Below, piece by piece: positions 11,214 through 21,583 of a stretch of 64,000 nucleotides of DNA (the first letter of the stretch is position 1; every line of letters starts with the position of its first letter). Under the pieces are notes generated by a model that did no database searches, was not told the origin of the DNA, and saw only the letters and a program-made list of their open reading frames with translations. Origin of the DNA: Sympetrum striolatum (lineage: Eukaryota; Arthropoda; Insecta; Odonata; Libellulidae). The DNA is taken from positions 1,054,001 through 1,118,000 of the forward strand of contig CANPUZ010000061.1 in the NCBI GenBank assembly GCA_947579665.1. Direction: 5' to 3'. The translations under genes were made by a program, and so were the position numbers.

Positions 11214-12387
11214 TCACACGCAGTGACTCATTGGGGCATGAACGAGGTTGGTGCCCTGACTGCTTGCAGATTCCACATAACAACAAAGGACACTGCTTCG
11301 AATAATGGCCGTCTTCTCCGCAAGAGAAGCAACTTAGAGGTTTCCTATTTTGTCGTTTGCAGTTTTGAGATACGTGACCCATCCTTCTACACAACTGGCA
11401 TTTCCTACCGGTATCAGCTGCGCGGCTTCCATATTGGCCTTTAGGTGGTTCATGGTTTGACATATGATTGGGTGTTGGAACCTCCGGTAGAAAAGGATTC
11501 CGTGAGGCGGCCCCTCTTGAGATATCGACTTGCCTTTGGATCTGGCCGGCATTAGTCCTTTGTCCTCCATGATTTAAGTTGCATAGTGATAACTGCGGAT
11601 GCCAACTCTGATCCCAAGATAGCGAATTAATCTCTGCTCTTTTTTGTTCATAGTTTCGCACATTAGATTCTTCCTCTATGGCGTATTCTTCGGCCTCAAG
11701 AATTGTCTTAGGATTCCTTACTAATACAAATCGGCCAATTTCTTCACGAAGACCGAGAAGAAACTGTGCTAAAAGCCTGTTCTCCATCAACAACGTCGCG
11801 TCTGAGACATTAGGGCTTCTTGTTGCTTCTAACAACTGCCTGGCGATCTTCCGGAGCCTAGTAGCATACGAAGATACAGACTCCAATCGTTGCTGAGTGC
11901 AGCTGGCAAACATGCGCTCCAACGCAAGGGGCGAAACTCGAGGAGCGAATCGTCGTCTAAGATGAGATGTAAAGTTCTCAAACGATCCTAAAATGTGGGG
12001 ATTTGCACTCACGTAATCGGCGGCGGTGCCATATAGTCGAAGACGAGCTACGCATATGGTTTGGCTTTCGTTCCATCCCGAAAGTTCACTGACAACTTTC
12101 AACTTATCTACGAATTGGTCTATCGTCAATTCCTCTTCCCCGCTAAAGTTTGGAATAAAATGTATGTTGTTTCCTATCAAAGACGTAGTACGAGGAGGCT
12201 CGGGCACTGAACGTTGGTCGTTATTTTGAGATTCTAGACTAAAAACTGAGGAAAAATCGATTAAATTAGATTCTCTCGATTGGTTGCCCCGATCCTGAAA
12301 ACCTGAGTAGAAAGGATTCGAATATTGGCTGAAAGAATTCTGAGGCTGAGGGAAAGGATTACTATCGCCTGGAAATACCCAATCCAT
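11200..12387 (-). CDS. gag: Gag polyprotein (capsid plus three zinc knuckles)
   Basis: 395 codons from ATG at 12387-12385 to TGA at 11202-11200. The N-terminus (about 1-75) is low-complexity and rich in N, S, Q, F and P, with NPF tripeptides near residues 10 and 25. From about 80 to 240 it reads like a Ty3/gypsy-type capsid (FSGEEELTIDQFVDKLKVV, then ARLRLYGTAADYV, and an RRRFAP-type segment). From about 330 there are three CX2CX4HX4C zinc knuckles: CQLCRRMGHVSQNC, CFSCGEDGHYSKQC and CGICKQSGHQPRSC. Gag forms the virus-like particle in the cytoplasm and packages element RNA. The uninterrupted frame indicates a recent insertion. The leader between LTR and ATG is about 205 nt. Confidence 0.9.
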   Translation of the reverse strand: MDWVFPGDSNPFPQPQNSFSQYSNPFYSGFQDRGNQSRESNLIDFSSVFSLESQNNDQRSVPEPPRTTSLIGNNIHFIPNFSGEEELTIDQFVDKLKVVSELSGWNESQTICVARLRLYGTAADYVSANPHILGSFENFTSHLRRRFAPRVSPLALERMFASCTQQRLESVSSYATRLRKIARQLLEATRSPNVSDATLLMENRLLAQFLLGLREEIGRFVLVRNPKTILEAEEYAIEEESNVRNYEQKRAEINSLSWDQSWHPQLSLCNLNHGGQRTNAGQIQRQVDISRGAASRNPFLPEVPTPNHMSNHEPPKGQYGSRAADTGRKCQLCRRMGHVSQNCKRQNRKPLSCFSCGEDGHYSKQCPLLLCGICKQSGHQPRSCPNESLRVTRET

Positions 12388-12570
12388 GATGTCCGTAAGT
12401 CACTGCACAAATAACCGATTATTTAACGTGGGTAACCTATGTAGGTAATGGAATTCCCTAGCTTTGGTCTAGGCAAGACTACTAAATCTATCCACTCCTA
12501 ACTACAACGCGTTCCAACACTTACGTGATGGATCATGCACGCCGAATCGCTCTCACGATGAAGCGGCATG

Positions 12571-12588
12571 ATCCCACTTCTGACACCA
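12571..12588 (-). other. Primer binding site matching tRNA-Leu
   Basis: Minus-strand TGGTGTCAGAAGTGGGAT begins 5 nt downstream of the 5' LTR. From memory of insect tRNA-Leu genes, whose 3' end reads ATCCCACTTCTGACA plus CCA, this is an 18-nt perfect complement. It would prime minus-strand DNA synthesis. Confidence 0.8.
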
Positions 12589-12593
12589 AATAA

Positions 12594-13129
12594 TGTCGCG
12601 ACGACATTGGGTAACGGTTAATGACAATCGTGCAGTGACTTTTAAATGATTTAATGAGCAATGAATAGATTACCTGAGGGGTGACTCCTAGGATACCGAC
12701 TTGGGGTCTCTGGTGGACCGCGGCCACTATTGGGAGGCCCAGAAGCAGAGCGTCCAACCTGGGGTCGCTGGGGGACCGCAGCAGCTAACAGAGGCCCAGA
12801 AGTGGAACTTGTGGTCACTGGGGGACCGCAGCCAACTGTTAGTGCAATAGTTTGGACGTCGTACTTATGGTCGCTGGTGGACCACAGCCAACCCTTAGGG
12901 CGCAGAAGTCGTTGGGAGTCGGAATCAGACTGTCTCTCGAAACGAAATGCACGGCTTATATAGTCCCCGGAGGCGGGCTAACATTATAATGTAACTACAG
13001 TTGTGCCTACATTGTAGACACAACGTCGTCCCGCCTCACGGTCGCTACAATGCCGCGCAAGCTACAAAGTAGCGGCGTGGAGCCACGGCGACGGAGTCGC
13101 CGAGCGTCCACAAAGTAACCCTCACAACA
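12594..13129 (-). repeat. Right LTR (5' LTR of the minus-strand element)
   Basis: 536 bp, with the same ends and the same four internal subunits as the left LTR; 8 substitutions and no length difference. It drives transcription leftward through gag. Immediately to its right the box-B satellite starts in mid-module with AAATTTTAGG. Confidence 0.9.
12956..12962 (-). promoter_or_regulatory. TATA box of the LTR promoter
   Basis: TATATAA on the minus strand, in the context GACTATATAAGCC, about 360 nt before the LTR's inner edge and about 170 nt into the LTR from its outer edge. It is conserved in both LTRs. The position fits a U3 core promoter. Confidence 0.55.
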
Positions 13130-16100
13130 AAATTTTAGGTACTTCCCGGCATGATATCGATTTCAAACTTTGCACAAAATAAGATCAAGTCCTTTAAAAT
13201 CATACTGTGCATTCACAGCGTAATATATTTCCTGGGTTCGACACCAGGCGTCTCTTATATTAGTAGTTGATCCGATTTTTAATAATTATTTTGAGCCCTA
13301 TCCCAATAATATAGAAACTTGCAATTCGGCAAATAGATAGAGATCATAAATAACTTTCATGACCATGTTTTAGATTTCCAGAATCGTCCTTGGTTCGAAT
13401 CCAGAGCGCCATTTACATTCCTGAAAAGTAGAACGTCGTTTGAGGCAGTTGTAGCCAATATTTCTGCTTGAATTTTCACACATAGTAAGAGATGGTGATT
13501 TTCTGTTGTGCTACATAGTAAGCTTACCAGGAAGACCCGGGTTCGATGCCAGACAATTAAATTGCAGCGAATTTTAAGAATATTTTCAATACCTTTTTTT
13601 TTCTTTTGAGGGCCGTCCCGATATGATGCCGACATGAAATTATTGTTGTCGATCTGCTTGCAGCATGCAAGCTACATTTTACTCGTATAATAGATAGATG
13701 CTTCTCCGGATTCATTCAAGGATATAGATAGATAGGATACTAATTCACAGGCTAAACTACTGGCGTCATTGTCTCGAAATTTTTACCACGTATTGGCCAT
13801 AACGTGAAACCCCCAGGAAAAAAGCGACTTTGAACCTCAGTGTCATAGGTTCGATTCCAGAGGGCCCCAAAGTCCCGATTTTTCCCGTTTAAATGCATTG
13901 CCGTGATTTTCGGGAATTAAAAAAAAATACTTTCCGGATAGGTAGCGAAATAAAACTCAAGGAGCCTATATATATGGTAATGATCTATCGAAAACATAAA
14001 TGAGTTTTACGGAAAATATCCTAAGTTCGATGCTAGGTCGAGGCAAAAATCGGCCGTTTAAAATGCATTGTGGCGATATTTATGATTTTTTTGTACCCTT
14101 TCCCGATGGCATGGATACTTGAAATTCGGCATGAGGTTGGAAATCATAAATTTATTTCATAATCAAATTTTTTGTATTCGCTGATGGTCCTTGGTTCGAT
14201 CCCAGAGGGCCATTTAAATTCCTCAATGCATTTCTTATGGAGATAACGGAGACAAATTTTAGGTACTTCCCGGCATGCTATCGACTTAAAACTTAGCGTG
14301 ATAGAAGAAGCAGTCTTAACAAATCAAACTATGCATTCATAGCTATCAATGTGTCCTGGGTTCGACACCAGGTGTCTCTGCAATCAGAAGTTGATCCGAT
14401 TTTTAGGAATTATTTTGAAACCTTTCCCAATAATATAGAAACTTGAAATTTGGCATATGGATTAAGATCATTAATAAATTTCAGAAACTATTTTTAAATT
14501 TCCAAGATCGTCCTTGGTTCGAGTCCCGAGAGCCATTTACATTCGTGAACATTAGAGCGTCTTTTGAGGCAGTTGTATCCAATATTTCTGCTTGAATTTT
14601 CACACAGAGTTAGAGATGGTGATCTTCTATTGTGTTTCATAGTAGTTTTTCCAGTAAGTCCCGGGTTCGATGCCAGACGATGAAATTTCAGCGAATTTTA
14701 AGAAAAATTTCAATCCGTTTTTTTCTATTGAGGACCGTCCCGATATGATGCCCACATGAAATTATTGTTGTCGATTTGCTTGCAGTATGCAAGCTACATT
14801 TTACTCGTATATAATAGATATCCGGAGAAGCGTCTATATGTAATAGATATAGAGAGAGGATACAAAGTCACAGGCTAAACCACTAGCGTCAATGGCTTGA
14901 AATTTTTACGACATATTGGCCATAACGTATAACCTCCAGAAAAATTGTGATTTTGAACCTCAGTGTCATGGGTTCGATTCCCGAGGGCCCCAAAGTCTCG
15001 ATTTTTCCCGTTTAAATGCATTGCTTTGATTTTCGGGAATTAAAAAAAATACTTTCCGGACAGGTAGAGAATTTAAACTCAAGGAGCCTATATATATGAA
15101 CATGATCTATCGAAATCATAAATGAGTTTTACGAAAATTATCCTGGGTTCGATGCTAGGCCGGGGCGAAAATCGGCCGTTTAAAAAGCATTGTGGCGATT
15201 TTTATGAATTTTTTCGGACCTTTTTCCGAATGCATGGAAACTTGAAATTTGGCATGGGGTTAGAAATCATAAATATATTTCATAATCAAATTTTTTTTAT
15301 TCGCTTATGGTCCTTGGTTCGATCCCAGAGGGCCATTTGTACTCCACAATGCATTTCTTATGGGGATAACAGAAACAGATTTTAGGTACTTCTCGGCATG
15401 ATATTGACTTCAATATTTGCATAAAATAAGATCAAGTTCATAAAAATTTAACTGTGCATTCACAGCTACCAGTGTGTCCTGGGTTCGACACCAGGCGTCT
15501 CTACAATCAGTAACTGATCCGACTTTCAATAATAATTTTGAACCCTTTCCCAACAATATAGAAACTTGAAATTCGGCATGTAGTTAGATATCATAGATAA
15601 ATTTCAAAATCATGTTTTAGATTTCCAAGATCGTCCTTGGTTTGAATCCAGAGAGGCATTTACATTCGTGAAAATAAGAACGTCTTTTGAGGCAGTTATA
15701 ACCAATATTTCTGCTTGAATTTTCACACATAGTTAGAGATGTTGATCTTCTATTGTGCTGCATAGTAAGTTTACCAGTAAGACACGGGTTCGATGCCAGA
15801 CGATAAAATAACAGCGAATTTTAAGAATATTATGAATTTTTTTTTGTTCAACTGAGAACCGTCCCGATATGATGCCGATGTGAAATTAGTATTGCCGATC
15901 TGCTTGCAGTATGCAAGCTACATTTTACTTGTATGTAATAAGTGTTGTCGATCTGCTTGCAGTATGCAAGCTACATTTTACTAGTATCTATTATATTTAG
16001 ATGCTTCTCCGGATTCATTCATATATCATATATTCATATCTATTATATATAGACGCTTCTCCGGATATACCTATAAGTTATATATATAGATATAGGGGAT

Positions 16101-18268
16101 CAAAAGTCTAACCATGTTCCACAAGTGCCACCGACTTGAAATTTTTACCACGTTATGGCCATGTCGTGTAACCTCCAGGAAAAAGCCGACATAAACCTCG
16201 GTGTCATGGGTTCGATTCCAGAAGGCCCCAAAGTCGCGATTTTCTCCATAAGGATACATGGCGGGGATTTTCGAAAATTTTTTTGAGGCACTTCCCGGAA
16301 AAGGAGAGAACTGAAATTCGAGGGATCGCTAGATGCCATAGATATATAAAGAAAACCATAAAGACATCTACGAATATTATTCTTGGTTCGATGCTAGGTC
16401 GGGGCAAAAATCGGCCGTTTAAAATGCATTGCGGCGATTTTGAAGATTTTTTTTGGATCCGTTCCCGATAACATGGATACTTGAAATTTGGCACGTGGAT
16501 AGATATCACGAATATATTTCATAATCAAATTTTACATATTCGCTGATGGTCCTTGGTTCGATCCCAGAGGGATATTTAAATTCCTCAATGCATTTCTTAC
16601 GGAGATAACGGAAACAAATTTTAGGTACTTACAGGCACGATATCGACTTCAAACTTTGCGTATAGAAAGATCAAGTTCATACAAATCAAACAGTGCATTC
16701 ACAGCTATCAATGTGTCCTGGGTTCGACACCAGGTGTCTCTGCAATCAGAAGTTGATCCGATATTTAGGAATTATTTTGAAACCTTTGCCAATAATATAG
16801 AAACTTCAAATTCGGCATATAGATAGAGATCATAAATAACTTTCAGAAACATTTTTTAGATTTCCAAGATCGTCCTTGGTTCGAATCCAGAGAGCCATTT
16901 AAATTCGTGAAAATTAGATCGTCTTTTGACGCAGTTGTAGCCCATATTTCTGCTTGAATTTTCACACATAGTTAGAGACGGTGTTGTTCTATTGTGCTGC
17001 ATAGTAAGTTCACAGTAAAGACCCGGGTTCGATGCCAGACGATGGAATTTCAGCGAATTTTAAGAAAAATTTCAATTCAATTTTTTTCTTTTGATGGCCG
17101 TCCCAATATGATGCCGACATGAAAATAGTGTTGTCAATCTGCTTGCAGTATGCAAGCAACATTTTACTCGTATATATATATATATAGAGAGAGGATACAA
17201 AGTCACAGGCTAAACCACTAGCGTCAATGGCTTGAAATTTTTACGACATATTGGCCATTACGTATAACCCCCACAAAAATTGCGATTTTGAACCTCAGTG
17301 TCATGGGTTCGATTCCAGAGGGCCTCAAATTCCCGATTTTTCCCGTTTAAATGCATTGCTTTGATTTTCGGGAATAAAAAAAAAATACTTTCCGGATAGG
17401 TAGCGAATCAAAACTCAAGGAGCCTATATATATGAACATGATCTATCGAAAACATAAATGAGTTTTACGGAAAATATCCTGGGTTCGATGCTAGGTCGGG
17501 GCAAAAATCGGCTGTTTAAATTGCATTGTGGCGATTTTTAAGATTTTTTTGGACCCTTTCCCGATGGCATGGAAACTTGAAATTCTGCATGGATTTAGAT
17601 ATCATAAATATATTTAATAACCAAATTTTACATAATCGCTGATGGTCCTTGGTTCGATCCCAGAGGGCCATTTAAATTCCTCAATGCATTTCTAACGGAG
17701 ATAACGGAAACAAATTATAGGTACTTCCCGGCACGATAAAGACTTCAAACTATGCACTAAGAAAGATTAAGTGTATACAAATCAAACTGTGTATTCCCAC
17801 CCATCAATGTGTCCTGGGTTCGACACCAGACGTCTCTACAATCAGTAACTGATCCAATTTTCAATAATTATTTTGAACCCTTTCCCAACAATATAGAAAC
17901 TTGAAATTCGGCATGTAGATAGAGGTCATAAATAACTTTCAGAAACATTTTTTAGATTTCCAAAATCATCCTTGGTTCGAATCCAGAGAGCCATTTAAAT
18001 TCGTGGAAATTAGAACGTCTTTTGAGGCAGTTGTAGCGCATATTTCTGCATGAATTTTCACACAGTTAGAGATGGCGATGTTCTATTGTGCTGCATAGTA
18101 AGTTGAACAGTAAAGACCCGGGTTCGATTCCAGACGATGGAATTTCAGCGAATTTTAAGAAAAATTTAATCCATTTTTTTCTTTTGATGGCCGTCCCGAT
18201 ATGATGCCGACATGAAAATAGCGTTGTCGATCTGCTTGCAGTATGCAAGCAACATTTTACTTGTATAT
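13130..18268 (+). repeat. Tandem array of about 1.1-kb box-B units (forward block)
   Basis: Four complete units and one partial unit. Each complete unit is D-E-F-A-B-C, six diverged modules of about 150-176 bp, each with one box-B-like core. Cores (GGTTCGA start) lie at about 13235, 13392, 13540, 13848, 14193, 14359, 14517, 14664, 14971, 15146, 15316, 15482, 15787, 16209, 16385, 16555, 16721, 16879, 17026, 17306, 17482, 17651, 17817, 17974 and 18121, with one-base variants at 14024 and 15639. The A-to-A spacing is 1124, 1123, 1239 and 1096 bp. Each unit ends in a tail with the hairpin GCTTGCAGTATGCAAGC and ACATTTTACTCGTATA, then restarts with a head (CTTCTCCGGATTCATTC and GATA/TATA repeats). 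At 15925-16080 both tail and head are duplicated. Modules share TTCCCGAT, an ACTTGAAATT.GGCAT segment and the box B, so they descend from one ancestral monomer. Confidence 0.9.
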
Positions 18269-19412
18269 ATATACGAGTAAAATGTAGCTTGCATACTGCA
18301 AGCAGATCGACAACACTAATTTCATATCGGTATCATATAGGGACGGTCCTCAAAAGAAAAAAAAAGGATTCAAAATATTCGTAGAATTCGCTGCAATTTA
18401 ATCGCCTGGCAGCGAACCCCGGTCTTCCTGGTGAACTTACTATGCAGCAAAACAGAAGATAACCATATCAAGCTGTGTGAAAATTCAAGCAAACGACAAA
18501 CAAACGACGTCCTACTTTTCACATACACTCCTTATGTCAGAAATTGTAATGTGCACTGGCATCGAACCCAGGAACAGCATTGTCTTAACTATTTTTTTTC
18601 TTAAACAAAGTCTTAATATACATCTTCCATCTAAGGAAGAGCTCCCTTACATATCGATAAATGCATAAAAAAATTATGAAAAGCAACCCCATTATATTAT
18701 ATATGGGGGATATATTTACCCCCCGGCACCGAACCCGGGACTTTCAGGCAATACTTGCTATGCAGCACAACAGAAAAACACCATCTCTAACCGCGTATGC
18801 AAATTCAAGCAGAAGTATTGGTTACAACTGCCTCAAATGACGTCCTACATTTCCCTTATATTCCTTATGAGAGAAAAGTTATTGTGCTCTGGAATCGAAC
18901 CCAGGAATAGTACAGTCTTATAAATTTTTTTTCAAAAACTTATTCGTACCATACATCTTCCAGCAAAGCACGAACATCCTATAATTTCAATAAGTGCATC
19001 AAAAAAAAATATTGAAAAACTACTCCCATGTATTTTAAACGGCGGATATTTGCATCGTCCTAGCATCGAACCTAGGATATGTTTTATCAAAGTCATTAAT
19101 GTTTTCAATAGATCATGACCATGTATAAAGGCTCCTAGAGTTTTGATTATCTTACTATACGGGAAGTATTTTTTAGAAATTCCCGAAAATCAAAGCAATG
19201 CATTTAAACGGGAAAAATCGGGAATTTAGGGCCCTCTGGAATCGAACCCATGACACTGAGGTTCAAAATCACAATTTTTCTGGTGGTTACACGTTATGGC
19301 CAATATGTCGTAAAAATTTCCAGTCAATGATGCTTGTGGTTTAAGCTGTGAATTAGTATCCTATCTATCTATCTATCTATCTATATAGGTATATCCATGA
19401 ATGAATCCGGAG
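18269..19412 (-). repeat. Inverted box-B element (D-E-G-H-G-C)
   Basis: The orientation flips at a tail-to-tail junction centred at 18268/18269 (GTATATATATAC), producing an inverted repeat with arms of about 145 nt. Reading from the head (right end, ATGAATCCGGAGAAGC at about 19400), cores occur at about 19240 (D), 19062 (E), 18892 (G), 18726 (H, degraded to GGTTCGG), 18562 (G) and 18408 (C, degraded). The F-A-B modules of the neighbouring units are replaced by G-H-G. A (CTAT)n microsatellite lies at about 19362-19385 near the head. Confidence 0.85.
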
Positions 19413-20215
19413 AAGCATCTATATATAATAGATATAGAGAGAGGATACAAATTCACAGCCTAAACCACAAGCGTGATTTAGTTCAAATTTTTACTGCGTA
19501 TTGGCCATAACAATTAACCGCCAGAAAAATTGTGATTTTGATCCTCAGTGTCATGGGTTCGATTCCAGAGGGCCCCAAAGTCCCGATTTTTCCCGTTTAA
19601 ATGCATTGCTTAGATTTTCGGGAATTTTTAAAAAATACTTCCCGGATAGGTAGAGAAACGAAACACAAGGAGCCTTTATATATGGACATGATCTACCGAA
19701 AACATAAATGAGCTTTACGGAAAATATCCTGGGTTCGATGCTAGGTCAAGGCAAAAATCGGCCGTTTAAAGTGTATTGTGGCGATTTTTAAGATTTTTTT
19801 TTGGACCCTTTCCCGATGACATGGAAACTTGAAATTCGGCATGTAGATAAAAATGATAGAAATATTTCAAAATCATGTTTTAGATTTCCAAGATCGTCCT
19901 TGGTTCGAATCCAGAGAGCCATTTACATTAGTGAAAATTAGAACGTCTTTTGAGGCAGTTGTAGCCAATATTTCTGCTTGAATTTTCACACATAGTTAGA
20001 GATGGTGATCTTCTATTGTGCTGCATAGTATGTTCACCAGTAAGACCCGGGTTGTATGCCAGACGATGAAATTTCAGCGAATTTTAAGAAAAATTTCAAT
20101 CCTATTCTTTTTCTTTGGAGGGCCGTCCCGATATGATGCCGATTTTAAATTATTGTTTTCGATCTACTTGCAGTATGCAAGCTACATTTTACTCGTATAT
20201 AATAGATATATAGAT
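19413..20215 (+). repeat. Box-B element with F-to-B deletion (D-E-B-C)
   Basis: Cores at about 19556 (D), 19732 (E), 19906 (B) and a degraded C near 20050 (GGTTGTATGCC). The module after E starts as an F module (CCCTTTCCCGATGACATGG) but finishes as a B module (TTTCCAAGATCGTCC), so F and A were lost by recombination between homologous modules. It ends with the GCAGTATGCAAGC tail at about 20165-20205. Confidence 0.85.
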
Positions 20216-20414
20216 GTTTCACCATCCACACACATTACATGCAGGCCCGTGTGCACGGGGGGGTTTGAAACCCCTCCCCCATGAGGATCCTTCATACAAA
20301 AAGTTCCACGAATGATGAATTGAAGATAAAATGAAATTATTATATTTAATTGTTTTAAATTGAAAATTTGTTGCTAAATTTGAATTTGTTGAATTTGTAA
20401 ATAAATAAATAAAC
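20216..20414. other. Spacer, possible MITE remnant
   Basis: Contains GCAGGCCCGTGTGCACGG near 20240 and AAACCCCTGCCTTAGC near 20412, which together look like the two ends of a small hAT-like MITE, but no target duplication can be defined. The interior is AT-rich. Confidence 0.3.
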
Positions 20415-21126
20415 CCCTGCCTTAGCTATACATCCGGTGATTCAAATAGACTGTACAGACAGATGCAGAATGATTTAAATAAGCTACAGCGTTGGTTTTC
20501 TGCAAATTCTATGTCATTCAGCGATGAAACAAAATTTATTCAATTTAGTTTGAGGAAAGGTACAGTTGGACTAAATAATCTGTATTATAGATGTAAGAAA
20601 TGTGTAAAAGAAAATGTTTCTTCATGTCCATATTGCATACCAATTCAAAGGGTTGATTACATCAAATGTTTGGGAATTTATTTTGATGAGAACCAAAACT
20701 GGAAACAACACATTAATAAATTGTATTCTGAGACAATCTCATCAATTAGGCAATTTTATTTATTAAAATATGTATGTCCATATACTGTATTAATTAAGGT
20801 GTACCATGCTCTAGTGAACTCGAGGCTGCAATATGGTAATGTTTGTTGGGGGGGTGCATTCATTACCAATTTAAAGCTATTAATAGTGGCACAGAAGAAA
20901 ATTATTCGAGTTATGTCAAGAGCGCATAGTACTGGGGATTCTTTTCCTCCATTTTTTAAGGTAAAAATTTTGCCACTGAGACATCTATTTGTATATATAA
21001 ATTGTTGACGATGTACTATAATCGTGGCGGTGATGAAAATAAACCATCACCGTATATATATAGATCTAAACAAACGATAATCCCAAAACCCAACTGTGAA
21101 TTCTTCAGATATTCTTTTTTGTATAT
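20415..21126 (+). pseudogene. LINE reverse transcriptase C-terminal fragment
   Basis: Starting abruptly at about 20415 the frame reads LSYTSGDSNRLYRQMQNDLNK, then a long open stretch to 21006. This has the RT palm/thumb order of Jockey/I-type LINEs: 'L..WF..N.M....KT' (here RWFSANSMSFSDETKFIQF), then a CX2C-containing insertion, then KCLGIYFDENQNWKQHI, then the SRLQYGNVCWGG thumb motif and AQKKIIRVMS. After a frame break at about 21005 the homology continues (YNRGGDENKPSPYIYRSKQ, then FFRYSFLYMG) to 21126. There is no endonuclease or YxDD, so the copy is 5'-truncated, the usual result of incomplete target-primed reverse transcription. It ends sharply where another repeat starts. Confidence 0.8.
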
Positions 21127-21583
21127 GGGTCATTCCACGCCAATTCGACAAGGTGATGTCCCTTGAGGTGACCGATTTTGATCAAATTTGGCAGATCGCT
21201 TTGATTTGATAACAAAATGAAAACCCTCAAGCCGTTTTGTAATTAACGCTATTGTTTACGAAATATTGCAATGTTTAAAAATTGAAATTTTACAAAAGTG
21301 CCTTCCCATTCGAAGCCATATCTCCGGTAATATAGAAGTTAAAAATACACAACATAGCTTAATTTAAAGGTCTTGTATTATAAAAGATAATGATAGGAAG
21401 TTTTTATAAAATTTAAACAATTTAATAATGTTTATAACAATTTAAAATTTTCAAATCGATTTTTGACGATGTAACCACCCCTTCGATTTTTCTCATTTTT
21501 TTATATGTTGTACATACAACCCTCCTCTACAATTTAAAAAAATTTGGCGAGGGTAATATTTCATTTAAGAAAGAAAAAAATTT
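21127..21583. repeat. Unclassified dispersed repeat (GGGTCATTCC end)
   Basis: Begins at GGGTCATTCCACGCC immediately after the LINE frame is cut and runs through AT-rich sequence. A related terminus, GGGTCATTCACC on the minus strand, occurs at about 36985-37005, so this is a repeat family with a defined end. No coding capacity or classifiable terminal repeat was seen. Confidence 0.4.

Larger units (their letters stand above)
8401..13129 (-). mobile_element. LTR retrotransposon with gag and protease but no RT/integrase
   Basis: Two 536-bp direct repeats (8401-8936 and 12594-13129) bracket a 3.66-kb interior. By eye they differ at 8 positions (about 98.5 percent identity), so the insertion is fairly young. 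Read on the minus strand the LTR runs TGTTGTGAGGG...GTCGCGACA (TG...CA). A tRNA-Leu-type primer site lies 5 nt after the right LTR and a G-rich polypurine tract abuts the left LTR, so both priming sites look intact. The interior codes for Gag with three zinc knuckles and, in another frame, an aspartic protease fused to a long acidic tail. No YxDD reverse transcriptase, RNase H or HHCC/DDE integrase is seen in any frame. This looks like a non-autonomous but structurally conserved element, related to Ty3/gypsy-type elements. The flanks (Tigger at left, satellite at right) show no target duplication. Confidence 0.85.

Noticed and set aside
8401..13129. Endogenous retrovirus
   Set aside because: No envelope gene, no RT or integrase; gag and protease fit an LTR retrotransposon.
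13235..18131. Tandem tRNA genes
   Set aside because: Only the T-arm/box B is present; no A-box, anticodon arm, acceptor stem or T-run terminator at the right distance.
13130..20215. CRISPR array or bacterial repeat array
   Set aside because: Repeats are 150-180 bp diverged modules in a eukaryotic transposon-rich setting, with no short identical repeats, unique spacers or cas genes.
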